Assembly (NCBI RefSeq): GCF_030815955.1
Contig: NZ_JAUSXK010000001.1
Coordinates: 2,480,001-2,544,000 of the forward strand
Length of the DNA stretch: 64,000 nucleotides
Source: Microbacterium murale
GTDB taxonomy: Bacteria; Actinomycetota; Actinomycetes; Actinomycetales; Microbacteriaceae
Direction: 5' to 3'
Each line of letters starts with the position of its first letter. Position 1 is the stretch's first letter. Below the pieces are notes generated by a model, which worked only from the letters and a program-made list of their open reading frames with translations, was not told where the DNA came from and did not search any database. Below are positions 26,318 through 35,049 of the stretch, piece after piece. The translations under genes were made by a program, and so were the position numbers.

Positions 26318-27925
26318 GTGCTCAATAAACGCAACCGCACCATGGGGGTCGCCACGATCGCCACGCTCAGTCTTGCGCTGACCGCGTGCTTCGGCAGCGC
26401 CGAAGGCGCAGACGGGGGCGAATCCGGATCGGGATCGCAGGAACGCGTCTACGTGCAGGCGCTCGGCGCCGACCCGCAGAGCTTCAACGCGCAGCTCACC
26501 AATGGCGCATCGCCGACGGCGTTCAGCGCGCAGATGCTCGACACACTCATCCGGATCTCCGACACCTATGAGCTGTCTCCTGGACTCGCTGAGGAGTGGG
26601 AACTGAGCGAGGACGGGAAGCTTCTCACTCTCACGCTCCGCGAGGGTGTGACCTGGCATGACGGCGAGCCCTTCACCGCCGAGGATGTGAAGTTCAACCT
26701 CGACGAGATCGTCGAACTGCAGACGTTCGGCGCCGCACTCGCCGCGCGGTTCGAGTCGGTGGACATCGTCGACGACCGCACCGTCGAGGTGCGCCTGTCC
26801 GAGACCTACGGCCCGATTCTCGAGACGCTGGCCGTGCAGTACATGCTGCCCGCGCACATCTACGAGGGCACCGATTACGTCACGAACCCCGCGAACATGG
26901 CACCGATCGGCACCGGACCGATGAAGTTCGGCTCATTCCAGTCCGGCTCAGAGGTCATCCTCGAGAAGAATCCCGACTACTGGGACGGCGAGGTGCTCGT
27001 CGATCGGGCCGTCTACCCGGTCATGAGCGATCCCAACAGTCGCGCGATCGCCCTCTTCGCCGGTGAGGTAGACCAGGCCGCTCTCGACCCCGCACAGTTG
27101 TCGCAGGCCGACGGGCGCACGGAGATCAGCCAGATGAGCGGCGGGGCGTTCCCCCAGGTCATCACGATGATGTTCAACGGCGTCGGAGGTAAGCTCGACG
27201 ACCCTGAGCTGCGCAAGCTCGTCTACGCTGCTCTGGATCGCACCGAGATCACCGATGTCGCGCTCGGAGGAAGAGGCACACCGGCCCAGACCTTCTTCCC
27301 GCCGGACCTCGCCTGGGCCGTCAACGATGACATCGACTTCGCGACCGACTTCCCGCATGACGTCGATGCCATCAACGATGCCCTCGACGACGCCGGATAC
27401 CCGGTCGGCTCCGACGGTTCCCGCTTCACATTGAACGTCCGGTACATCACCGAGCTCAGCGAGGTCGAATCGACGGCCGAGATGGCGGCGGCACAACTCG
27501 AAGAGGTCGGAATCACGTTGAACCTCGTCGGGTCGGCATCAGCGGTCTTCACCGAGAAGGTGTACACCGAGGGCGATTTCGACGTCGCCTTCCTCCGCTC
27601 GACGCTGGGATCCGATCCGAGCAACGGCATCGTGCGCTGGTACGCCTGCAATCCGGACAAGCTGGCGGCGTCCAACCCCTCCGGGATCTGCGACGACGAG
27701 ATCATGGCCGCGGCCTCGGCCGCCCTCGCCTCGACCGACCGGGAGGTTCGAGGAGAGGCGTTCCGCGATCTGCAGGATCGGGCGCGAGAACTCATGATCT
27801 ACGCGCCGGTCGCGTGGTACACCGGCTGGCTGCCGATGCTGAACGACTCCCGGTGGGAAGGCCTCGACGAGCCCATGCCGGCGACGAATCTCACTCCGTG
27901 GACCACCATGACGTTGAAGGACTGA
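26318..27925 (+). CDS. ABC transporter substrate-binding lipoprotein, peptide/nickel type (SBP family 5)
   Basis: A 535-residue extracytoplasmic lipoprotein with a signal peptide ending in the lipobox LTAC near residue 24, then a Gly/Ser linker. The family-5 block is LREGVTWHDGEPFTAEDVKF near residues 107-126. It captures a peptide-sized or other organic ligand for the Dpp-like importer. I favour GTG 26318, with AGAGG 8 nt upstream; GTG 26312 is the alternative. Last gene of the importer operon, followed by a very strong terminator. The ligand may not be a peptide, as catabolic clusters often recruit this class for other compounds. Confidence 0.88.
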   Translation: MLNKRNRTMGVATIATLSLALTACFGSAEGADGGESGSGSQERVYVQALGADPQSFNAQLTNGASPTAFSAQMLDTLIRISDTYELSPGLAEEWELSEDGKLLTLTLREGVTWHDGEPFTAEDVKFNLDEIVELQTFGAALAARFESVDIVDDRTVEVRLSETYGPILETLAVQYMLPAHIYEGTDYVTNPANMAPIGTGPMKFGSFQSGSEVILEKNPDYWDGEVLVDRAVYPVMSDPNSRAIALFAGEVDQAALDPAQLSQADGRTEISQMSGGAFPQVITMMFNGVGGKLDDPELRKLVYAALDRTEITDVALGGRGTPAQTFFPPDLAWAVNDDIDFATDFPHDVDAINDALDDAGYPVGSDGSRFTLNVRYITELSEVESTAEMAAAQLEEVGITLNLVGSASAVFTEKVYTEGDFDVAFLRSTLGSDPSNGIVRWYACNPDKLAASNPSGICDDEIMAAASAALASTDREVRGEAFRDLQDRARELMIYAPVAWYTGWLPMLNDSRWEGLDEPMPATNLTPWTTMTLKD

Positions 27926-27930
27926 CTTCC

Positions 27931-27992
27931 CGCGCACGAGTAACGCCCGCCCAGGGAACGGCCATTCCCGGGGCGGGCGTTACTCGTGCGCG
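27931..27992. terminator. Bidirectional terminator, 22-bp perfect stem
   Basis: Perfectly complementary 22-nt arms occupy 27931-27952 and 27971-27992, with a further GGGAA/TTCCC pair in the loop. It fills the 69-nt gap between convergent importer and dehydrogenase genes, ending 3 nt from the dehydrogenase stop. Confidence 0.8.
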
Positions 27993-27994
27993 GA

Positions 27995-29071
27995 TCAGGG
28001 AATCATGCTGACATGCACGCTCGGCTCGTCGTCGACGCGGCCGGCGAGGACATCGATGGCGCGCGCGGCATCTTCGAGTCCGAACGTGTGGGTGCTGAGC
28101 GAGGCGAGCGGATACTTGCCTGACTCGATGAGTGCGATCGCCTCGCCGATCGCGCGACCTTCGACGCCTCGAGCGCCGATCACGCGCAGGCCCTTCTGCA
28201 CGATACGGTCGCTGACCAGTTCGATGGACGCACCGTGTTTCAGTCCCGCGAGCACGACGGTTCCGCCCATGCGGGCGACGTCGAGGGCATCCCGCACCGG
28301 TTGCGCTGCGTTGGGCGTCAGATCGAGGACGACATCGGCTCCCCGGCCGCCCGTGACCTCGTCGATGCGCTCGACCGCGTCCTCTTGCTCGACATCGATC
28401 GTGGTCTTCACTCCGAACTCGCGCGCACGCGCCAGCTTGTGCGCATCTCGGGTGAGGCCTGTCGCGATGACGTGCGCGGCTCCCACTGAGAGGGCGGCGA
28501 TGGCAGCGGCAATACCCCTCTGACCCGCCCCGAATATGACCACAGTGTCGCCCTCCTTCACCCCGCCGAGGTGGTTCGCCCAGCGGAACCCGGCGGCGAG
28601 CGGGTTGTACATGGCGGCCTCCACGAGGGGGACGTCGTTGGAGATGCGGTGCATGACGGAGTTCGGATGCAGATACATGTACTCGCCGAAGCCACCCGTG
28701 AGGGTGCTCCCCGGCACGGGACGGTAGCCGTACGCACCGACCGAGTCTTCGCACGAGCTGTAGATGCCGGCCGCGCATTGCCTACATCTGTGGCAGGGCA
28801 CGACCACCTCCACTGCGACGCGGTCGCCCTCGGAGACTCCCCATCGGCGTGCGGCGTCGTCGCCGATGCGGTCTATGACTCCCACCGGCTCGTGGCCGGG
28901 AACCAGACGGCCGAATCTTCCGCCCGTCGTGGCCTGTTCGATGTCGCTCCCGCAGAGACCGTTGACCTCGACGCGCAGAAGCGCGTCGTCGGCAGAGATC
29001 TCCGGCAGCGGCACCTCCTCGATCTCGAATCGGCTCGGTCCGCTCAGGAAAGCGGCGCGTGCTGTCGTCAT
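27995..29071 (-). CDS. Zinc-dependent alcohol/polyol dehydrogenase (MDR family)
   Basis: A 358-residue medium-chain dehydrogenase. Catalytic zinc ligands appear as GLCGSD near residue 37 and PGHEP near 60; the structural zinc cysteines are in VPCHRCRQC plus a later Cys. The Rossmann motif is GAGQRG near residue 170. NAD(P)-dependent oxidation of a secondary alcohol is likely. The ATG at 29069-29071 has GAGGGA 6 nt upstream. It diverges from the UGSC operon with a 150-nt gap holding a candidate IclR operator, so it probably belongs to the same pathway. Confidence 0.87.
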   Translation of the reverse strand: MTTARAAFLSGPSRFEIEEVPLPEISADDALLRVEVNGLCGSDIEQATTGGRFGRLVPGHEPVGVIDRIGDDAARRWGVSEGDRVAVEVVVPCHRCRQCAAGIYSSCEDSVGAYGYRPVPGSTLTGGFGEYMYLHPNSVMHRISNDVPLVEAAMYNPLAAGFRWANHLGGVKEGDTVVIFGAGQRGIAAAIAALSVGAAHVIATGLTRDAHKLARAREFGVKTTIDVEQEDAVERIDEVTGGRGADVVLDLTPNAAQPVRDALDVARMGGTVVLAGLKHGASIELVSDRIVQKGLRVIGARGVEGRAIGEAIALIESGKYPLASLSTHTFGLEDAARAIDVLAGRVDDEPSVHVSMIP

Positions 29072-29141
29072 GGGTGTTCCCTCCGTCGGTCGTCGTTGAC
29101 ACCTCGACGCTATGAGGCCGGAGGCGGTGGGTGATCCGCCA

Positions 29142-29156
29142 TTCCACGGTGCGGAA
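29142..29156. promoter_or_regulatory. IclR-type operator, copy 3 (imperfect)
   Basis: TTCCACG-G-TGCGGAA matches TTCCRCCNGGYGGAA at 13 of 15 positions and lies between the divergent dehydrogenase and UGSC genes, about 66 nt before the UGSC start. Confidence 0.5.
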
Positions 29157-29221
29157 GCGGCGCCCGGAGGGAGTCGCACTCGCGCAATAGTGGTGGCCAG
29201 GTCTACGAGGAGGTACTCCAC

Positions 29222-29776
29222 ATGGTCGCTATCATCGATCCGACGGCGAGGCATCAGGTCGGCGCATCTGCGGCGGCTGCTGAGGCTCCGCGGCCGAAGA
29301 GTCTTGCAGGGCTGCGCATCGGCCTGCTCGAGAACACCAAGCGCAATGCCGACCGTATTCTTGCGGCGCTCGGGGAGGAGCTGGCTGCACGCAACGAGGT
29401 CGACTCGCTGGTGCATCTCACCAAGCCGGTCTTCGCCATGCCGCTGCCCGTAGATCTCGTCGAAGAGCTCATCAACGAATGCGACGTGGTCGTGGTGGGG
29501 GTGGGCGACTGCGGGTCATGCAGTGCCTCTGCCGTCGCCGACGGGATCGCGCTCGAACGCATGGGGATTCCGACTGCCGTCATCTGCACCGACTCCTTCG
29601 TCGCGCCGTCCGAGGCGATGGCGGGGTTGAAGGGCGCTCCCGACTTCCCGTTCCTGCGAACATCGCATCCGATCTCGAACCTCAGCGACGAGGGCATCGG
29701 CGAGCGCGGGCGCTCGCTGGCCGCTGCGGTCGAGGCCCGCCTGCTCGGACACCGCGATCCGGCCCTCGCATCGTGA
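29222..29776 (+). CDS. UGSC-family protein (cysteine form, copy 2)
   Basis: A 184-residue paralogue of the protein at 2465-3016. Aligned blocks are LxGLxxGLL(D/E)NTK, the strand VVVVGVGDCGSCSAS with the CxxC near residue 97, ADGI, ER.GIPT and TDSF. The selenocysteine position of the family is TGC cysteine. Function unknown; a redox-active CxxC is inferred. The ATG at 29222 has GAGGAGG upstream. The stop overlaps the GTG of the partner gene (GTGA), so the two products are probably made in equal amounts and may form a complex. An SDR and a CoA ligase follow in the same operon. Confidence 0.8.
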   Translation: MVAIIDPTARHQVGASAAAAEAPRPKSLAGLRIGLLENTKRNADRILAALGEELAARNEVDSLVHLTKPVFAMPLPVDLVEELINECDVVVVGVGDCGSCSASAVADGIALERMGIPTAVICTDSFVAPSEAMAGLKGAPDFPFLRTSHPISNLSDEGIGERGRSLAAAVEARLLGHRDPALAS

Positions 29777-30849
29777 CCCACGTGGTGACCGCCTTCGACG
29801 AGCCGGCCGAGTCCATCGACGCCTTGACCGAAGAGTTCGACCCGGACGGGGCCCGCGAGGTCATCGAGTACCTTCACCGCAGGGGATGGACAGACGGTCT
29901 TCCGGCTGTCGCCGCGACCGAGGAGAGGGTGGCTCTCTTCATCTCCGAGAGCGGCCGTGACCCTGATGACATCGTGGGCCGGCATCCCCAGCTCGAACGT
30001 GAGGTGACTGTCCGTGACGTCGCGATCAACGCGGTCATGGCCGGGTGCCTGCCGGAGTATCTGCCGCTCGTCCTCGCATCATGGGATGCCCTGTCCTCCG
30101 AGCGTGCTGCTCTCGGAGGCGGGTGGCAGAGTACGAGCGGTCCTGGCCCTCTGCTGATCGTCAACGGCTCGATTCGGGAGCGTCTCGGCATAGCCTCGTC
30201 CAGCGGCGCGCTCGGTCCGGGCCACCGCGCCAACATGAGCGTGCCTCGCGCGATCGGCCTCACTGTCCGCAACGGCTTCGGCATCCGGCCGAGCGAGCTC
30301 GAGCAGGCGACGCTCGGCGTCCCCGGCCGTTGGAATCTCTGCCTCGGAGAGAACGAGGAAGAGAGCCCCTGGGAGCCGTTGTCCGTCGAACTCGGTCATG
30401 CGCGCGGCGATGACGTCGTCTCGGCAACGCTCATCCGCGGTGTGGAGCTCGTAGACAATCGCAGTTTCAGCTCGGCCGAAGACGTACTGGGCGATCTCGT
30501 GGACACGGTGCAGCGCTCCGGCGCGCTCATCGGTCCGCACAGCCCCACGGGCCTGCTGCTGAACCCGGAGCATGCGCGGCTCTTCGCTTCCGCAGGCATG
30601 AGCAAGCAAGACGTGCGCGAGTGGATCACGTCGCGCGCGGGCAAGACCGAGCGCCAGCTCGCGGCTGTCGGAAAGGGCCTGAACGGGCGCGGCGACAGAG
30701 AATTCGAGCCGGATCACTTCCACCGTACAATCGCCGGATCGTCGGTGGCGCAGTTCCCGATCATCGTGGCAGGCTCGTCGAACGCAGCGATGTCGCTGGT
30801 GTTCCGCGTGCTCGGCGCCTGGTCGGGCCTCGGGTTCCCCGTGCGGTGA
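29773..30849 (+). CDS. UGSC-partner protein, unknown function (copy 2)
   Basis: A 358-residue protein homologous to 13190-14293: WTDGLP near residue 38, GRDPDD, the conserved cysteine in AGCLPEYLP near 90, WQSTSG, NGFGI, QATLG and CLGENEEESPW. No named family recognised. It lacks a signal peptide and membrane segments, so it is cytoplasmic. The GTG start overlaps the UGSC stop by 4 nt, the strongest evidence in this window that the families are functional partners. The C-terminal third diverges most between the two copies. Confidence 0.78.
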   Translation: MTHVVTAFDEPAESIDALTEEFDPDGAREVIEYLHRRGWTDGLPAVAATEERVALFISESGRDPDDIVGRHPQLEREVTVRDVAINAVMAGCLPEYLPLVLASWDALSSERAALGGGWQSTSGPGPLLIVNGSIRERLGIASSSGALGPGHRANMSVPRAIGLTVRNGFGIRPSELEQATLGVPGRWNLCLGENEEESPWEPLSVELGHARGDDVVSATLIRGVELVDNRSFSSAEDVLGDLVDTVQRSGALIGPHSPTGLLLNPEHARLFASAGMSKQDVREWITSRAGKTERQLAAVGKGLNGRGDREFEPDHFHRTIAGSSVAQFPIIVAGSSNAAMSLVFRVLGAWSGLGFPVR

Positions 30850-30852
30850 ACT

Positions 30853-30894
30853 GACTTCCATCCCCACAGATCGAACCGACTTCCATTCCCGCAG
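30853..30894 (+). repeat. Imperfect 17-bp direct repeat in the UGSC operon
   Basis: GACTTCCATCCCCACAG (30853-30869) and GACTTCCATTCCCGCAG (30878-30894) differ at two positions and are offset by 25 nt. They fill the short gap between the partner gene and the SDR. A small local duplication or a regulator site are both possible. Confidence 0.6.
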
Positions 30895-30906
30895 TGAGGT
30901 AGAGAC

Positions 30907-31749
30907 ATGAGCGAAGAGACCTGGCCGGTTCCCGTCGGCGACTCGTTGGCCACGGCCGCGGCGCCGTGGCTCGAGGGCAAGGTGGCTCTGGTCGCCGGTG
31001 GCGGCCTGAGCGGGCCAGAGGGCGGCGTCGGCTTCGCCTTCGCTTGGCTGTGCGCGCGCAGCGGTGCGCGGGTCGCCGTTCTCGACCGCGACCCACTCGC
31101 AGGCGAGCGCACAGTCGCCGCCCTTCGCGATATCGGCGGAACGGCGAAGTTCTTCGAAGTCGATGTCACCGATGATGCGTCGGTGAAGTCGGCAGTGGAT
31201 GCTGCGGCCGCGCATTTCGGTCGCATCGACGTCGTCGCGGACTCGATCGGGGGAGGTGGCACGCAGCCGATGTTCGACGCCACGCCGGACGAGTTCGAGC
31301 GGGGGATGATGCTCAACTTCACCGCGGTGTGGTTCGTGATCCGGCACGCCCAGCGGCACATGGAACGCGGGGGAGCGGTGGTGACCATCTCATCGGGGGC
31401 CGCGGAGGGGCGCGGTCCTGGTATGCCGTACTCGTTCGCGAAAACGGCTCTCGAGAAGATGTCGATCGGTGCGGCGGCGAGTCTGGCTCCCCGCGGGATA
31501 CGCGTGAACTGCGTCCGCGTCGGCATGATCTGGGGCGCCTTCGCCGCCCGCGGTCTCACGGAGGAGCAGAGACGGCTGCGCGCCGACAACGTCGCGCTCA
31601 AGACCGAGGGCAACAACTGGGACATCGCATCCGCCGCCTTCTTCCTCGTGACAGAGCAGGCTCGCTGGATCACCGGTCAGGTGGTCTCGGTGGACGGCGG
31701 AGGATTCGCGATGAAGAACATGGGCCAGGCCGGGAGCGCGAAGAAGTGA
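30907..31749 (+). CDS. SDR-family oxidoreductase with unusual cofactor loop
   Basis: A 280-residue short-chain dehydrogenase. The catalytic Ser and YxxxK are present (ISSGAAEG...YSFAKTAL near residues 160-182) and the C-terminal GQVVSVDGGGFA is typical. The glycine-rich cofactor loop near residue 34 is atypical: AGGGLSGPEGGVG, longer than the usual TGxxxGxG. NAD(P)-dependent oxidation of a hydroxyl is expected. The ATG at 30907 has GAGGT upstream. It lies 57 nt after the partner gene, and its stop overlaps the ligase start as GTGA. Confidence 0.85.
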   Translation: MSEETWPVPVGDSLATAAAPWLEGKVALVAGGGLSGPEGGVGFAFAWLCARSGARVAVLDRDPLAGERTVAALRDIGGTAKFFEVDVTDDASVKSAVDAAAAHFGRIDVVADSIGGGGTQPMFDATPDEFERGMMLNFTAVWFVIRHAQRHMERGGAVVTISSGAAEGRGPGMPYSFAKTALEKMSIGAAASLAPRGIRVNCVRVGMIWGAFAARGLTEEQRRLRADNVALKTEGNNWDIASAAFFLVTEQARWITGQVVSVDGGGFAMKNMGQAGSAKK

Positions 31750-33068
31750 CCGCGCTCGCGCAGACCAGGACCTGGGAGTCGACGCAGCGCGAGCAGCTGA
31801 AAGAGTTCGGCCCCTTACTCGAGCGGCTGAGGCGTCATGAAGTATGGGCTGCGCGGATCGACGAGGTCGCTGAACCCACGCACCTCGACGACCTGCTCGC
31901 TTTCCCGTTCACGACGAAGGAAGATCTGCGCGCGGCGCAGGCCGAGCGCTCCTCCGAGCATCCGCTGGGTGCGTTCCAGCTGGTCGATACGCGCGAGCTG
32001 TCGCAAGTGACGAGCTCGTCGGGCACCACAGGTGCCCCCACCTATTTCGGTTTGACGCAGTCCGATGTGCGGCGCTGGGGTGCTCGTATCGGCGACGCGT
32101 ATCGCGTCGCCGGTGTTGCGCCAGGATCGGTCGCCGCGCTGACGACGGGAATGGCCATCGTGGCCGGCGGGCTGCCGTACGCCGACGGGATCCGTCACGC
32201 CGGCGGCACGCTCGCGTGGATCGGCGGCCAGACCACCGGGCGCATGGCGCTGGGAATGCAGCGCCTCGGTATCGACGTGCTCGTGGCGACCGCATCGTTC
32301 GCGGCGCATTTTGCTGAACGGTGCGAGCAGGAGCTCGGGGTACCTGCCAGGGAGCTCTCGGTGCGTACCGTCATCGCGGGCGGGGAACCCGGCGCGGGCG
32401 TTCCTCACATCCGCCGTGCGATCCTCGATGCCTGGGGCGCAACGCGCGTCAGTGAGTTCATGGGCCTGGGAGACATCCTCCCCGCGATGTGGGCGGAGTG
32501 CGAAGTCGGACAGGGGATGCATTTCACCGCCGCCCCAGACGTCTTCGTCGAGCTCATCGATCCGGTCACTCTCGAGCACGTGCCGTGGGAGCTGGGTGCC
32601 ACGGGCGAGGCGATCTACACGACCCTCCTTCGCGAAGCGTCGCCGGTACTTCGCTTCCGGTCCCGCGACCAGCTGCAGATCACCTCGGTGGAGTGCGCCT
32701 GCGGGCTCGCGACGCCGACGATGCGCTGCGTCGGACGTACCGATGACATGCTCATCTACAAGGCGATGAACGTGTTCCCCTCGGCTGTACGCGAGGTTGT
32801 ACTGGAAGCCGCATCCGGCGTCCTCTCGGGCACCATGCGGATTCGCAAGGACTTCGAGGCCCAGGTGCGCTTCGACGACGACATTCCGCTCGAAGTCGAG
32901 CTGCGTGACGATCTCGATACCGGGGCAGCGGATGCAGCATTGCGCGCGGCATCCGCGCTGGTGCGAGAGCGGTTGCGTGTCCGAGTGGCGATCGAGCCCG
33001 TGCCCGTCGGCGTCATTCCTGTCAGCGACTACAAGAATGCGCTGGTGTACGCGCCAGGGTCGAGCTGA
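31746..33068 (+). CDS. Phenylacetate-CoA-ligase-like (PaaK-type) AMP-forming ligase
   Basis: A 440-residue adenylating enzyme of the PaaK branch. The ATP motif is SSSGTTGAPTYF near residue 90. The C-terminal block GRTDDMLIYKAMNVFPSAV near 335 is the PaaK signature, and cysteines in ECACG precede it. It probably activates an aromatic or other carboxylic acid to its CoA thioester. GTG 31746 overlaps the SDR stop. It is the last gene of the UGSC operon and parallels the ligase at 15875 in region 1. The acid substrate is unknown. Confidence 0.82.
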   Translation: MTALAQTRTWESTQREQLKEFGPLLERLRRHEVWAARIDEVAEPTHLDDLLAFPFTTKEDLRAAQAERSSEHPLGAFQLVDTRELSQVTSSSGTTGAPTYFGLTQSDVRRWGARIGDAYRVAGVAPGSVAALTTGMAIVAGGLPYADGIRHAGGTLAWIGGQTTGRMALGMQRLGIDVLVATASFAAHFAERCEQELGVPARELSVRTVIAGGEPGAGVPHIRRAILDAWGATRVSEFMGLGDILPAMWAECEVGQGMHFTAAPDVFVELIDPVTLEHVPWELGATGEAIYTTLLREASPVLRFRSRDQLQITSVECACGLATPTMRCVGRTDDMLIYKAMNVFPSAVREVVLEAASGVLSGTMRIRKDFEAQVRFDDDIPLEVELRDDLDTGAADAALRAASALVRERLRVRVAIEPVPVGVIPVSDYKNALVYAPGSS

Positions 33069-33092
33069 CAGGCCCTGACAGGGCCTGTCAGC
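33064..33092. terminator. 29-bp near-perfect palindrome after the ligase gene
   Basis: Fourteen-bp arms (GCTGACAGGCCCTG and its complement) around a central A overlap the ligase stop codon. There is no T tract. It could terminate the UGSC operon or act as an operator for the aldo/keto reductase; a TAGCGT -10-like box follows at 33109-33114. Confidence 0.5.
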
Positions 33093-33111
33093 CTCGGGTT
33101 CGACTGCCTAG

Positions 33112-34155
<1,044 letters not shown>

Positions 34156-34209
34156 CCGGGTGGCGGCTCCTCGACGGAGGCCTGTTGGACGGCGACGACT
34201 GATGCGCTG

Positions 34210-34959
34210 TCATGAGACCCGCGCAACCGCCCACCGGAAGGAATTCCGCAGGGTGAATCCTTCATGGTCATCGCGAAAAGGCGCAGCCGCGGCGATCACG
34301 ATCGAGCGCAGCTCCGCGATCGTGTCAGGGTCCTCGCCGAGGAGGATGCCCTGGACGAGCATCTCCTCATCCCGCACACTCCACGGGGTCTTGACCACGC
34401 CCGCTTCGACGACCTCGAGCCCTGCGTCCGCGAACGCAGCTTCGATTCCGCCCGCCGTGCGAAGCGGGCCATCAGACGCGTGCTCTTCGTCGAGGGCATC
34501 CGCGATGGCCCGTTCCACGACGTCGATGTCGTTGAGCGATCCCTCGGCCCAGTTCGCGATCGCGATGTATCCGTCGGTCCGCACGACACGACCGAGTTCG
34601 CGCAGCGCGACGGTCGTGTCATCGGCGAACTGCAGTGCATTCACTGCGGTTGCCACGTCGAAAGCGTCATCCGCGAGGGGCAGGTCCTCGATGCCGGCCA
34701 TGACGACCTCGACCCCGACGGAGCGCGCAAGGGCAACCATCTCTGCGGCCGGATCGGCGCCCACGGCCAGAGCGCCCCGCTCCTGGAGGCTCTGAAGAAA
34801 CTCACCGCTTCCGCACCCGGCATCCAGAACACGAGTCCCGGGCTCGATGCCCGTCGCGTTCATGATCGCGACGCGGGCCGGATCGGCGAATGAACCCCAG
34901 AGAGCGGCCCACCCGGCGGCGACGTGCGACCACCCGCCGGCGTCAGCTCCGTCTACCAT
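34210..34959 (-). CDS. SAM-dependent class I methyltransferase
   Basis: A 249-residue methyltransferase. Motif I is VLDAGCGSGEF near residue 45, followed by an acidic residue at the end of strand 2 (VGADPAAE) and the motif around DLPLADDAFDVATAVNALQF. It transfers a methyl group from S-adenosylmethionine to an unknown acceptor. There is no Shine-Dalgarno sequence; TAAAGT lies 6 nt before the ATG at 34957-34959, so the transcript is probably leaderless. It is divergent from the Old Yellow Enzyme gene and convergent with the aldo/keto reductase. Confidence 0.85.
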   Translation of the reverse strand: MVDGADAGGWSHVAAGWAALWGSFADPARVAIMNATGIEPGTRVLDAGCGSGEFLQSLQERGALAVGADPAAEMVALARSVGVEVVMAGIEDLPLADDAFDVATAVNALQFADDTTVALRELGRVVRTDGYIAIANWAEGSLNDIDVVERAIADALDEEHASDGPLRTAGGIEAAFADAGLEVVEAGVVKTPWSVRDEEMLVQGILLGEDPDTIAELRSIVIAAAAPFRDDHEGFTLRNSFRWAVARVS

Positions 34960-34965
34960 CACGTC

Positions 34966-34971
34966 ACTTTA
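34966..34971 (-). promoter_or_regulatory. -10 box for leaderless methyltransferase gene
   Basis: TAAAGT on the minus strand, six bases before the ATG at 34959, matches TANNNT at leaderless spacing. No convincing -35 box is visible. Confidence 0.45.
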
Positions 34972-35049
34972 TCGCGCGCCGTTCGACGAACATCGCCGCT
35001 ATCGGCGTCATCAGGGAACACGGCATCGCTTCGAGAGGTTGCCAGAGGC

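Noticed and set aside
27931..27992. Inverted repeat as an insertion-sequence end
   Set aside because: No transposase or target-site duplication is nearby, and the position between convergent genes fits a terminator.
2465..29776. Possible selenocysteine in the two UGSC proteins
   Set aside because: The U position is a TGC cysteine codon in both genes; no in-frame TGA and no SECIS-like element is needed.
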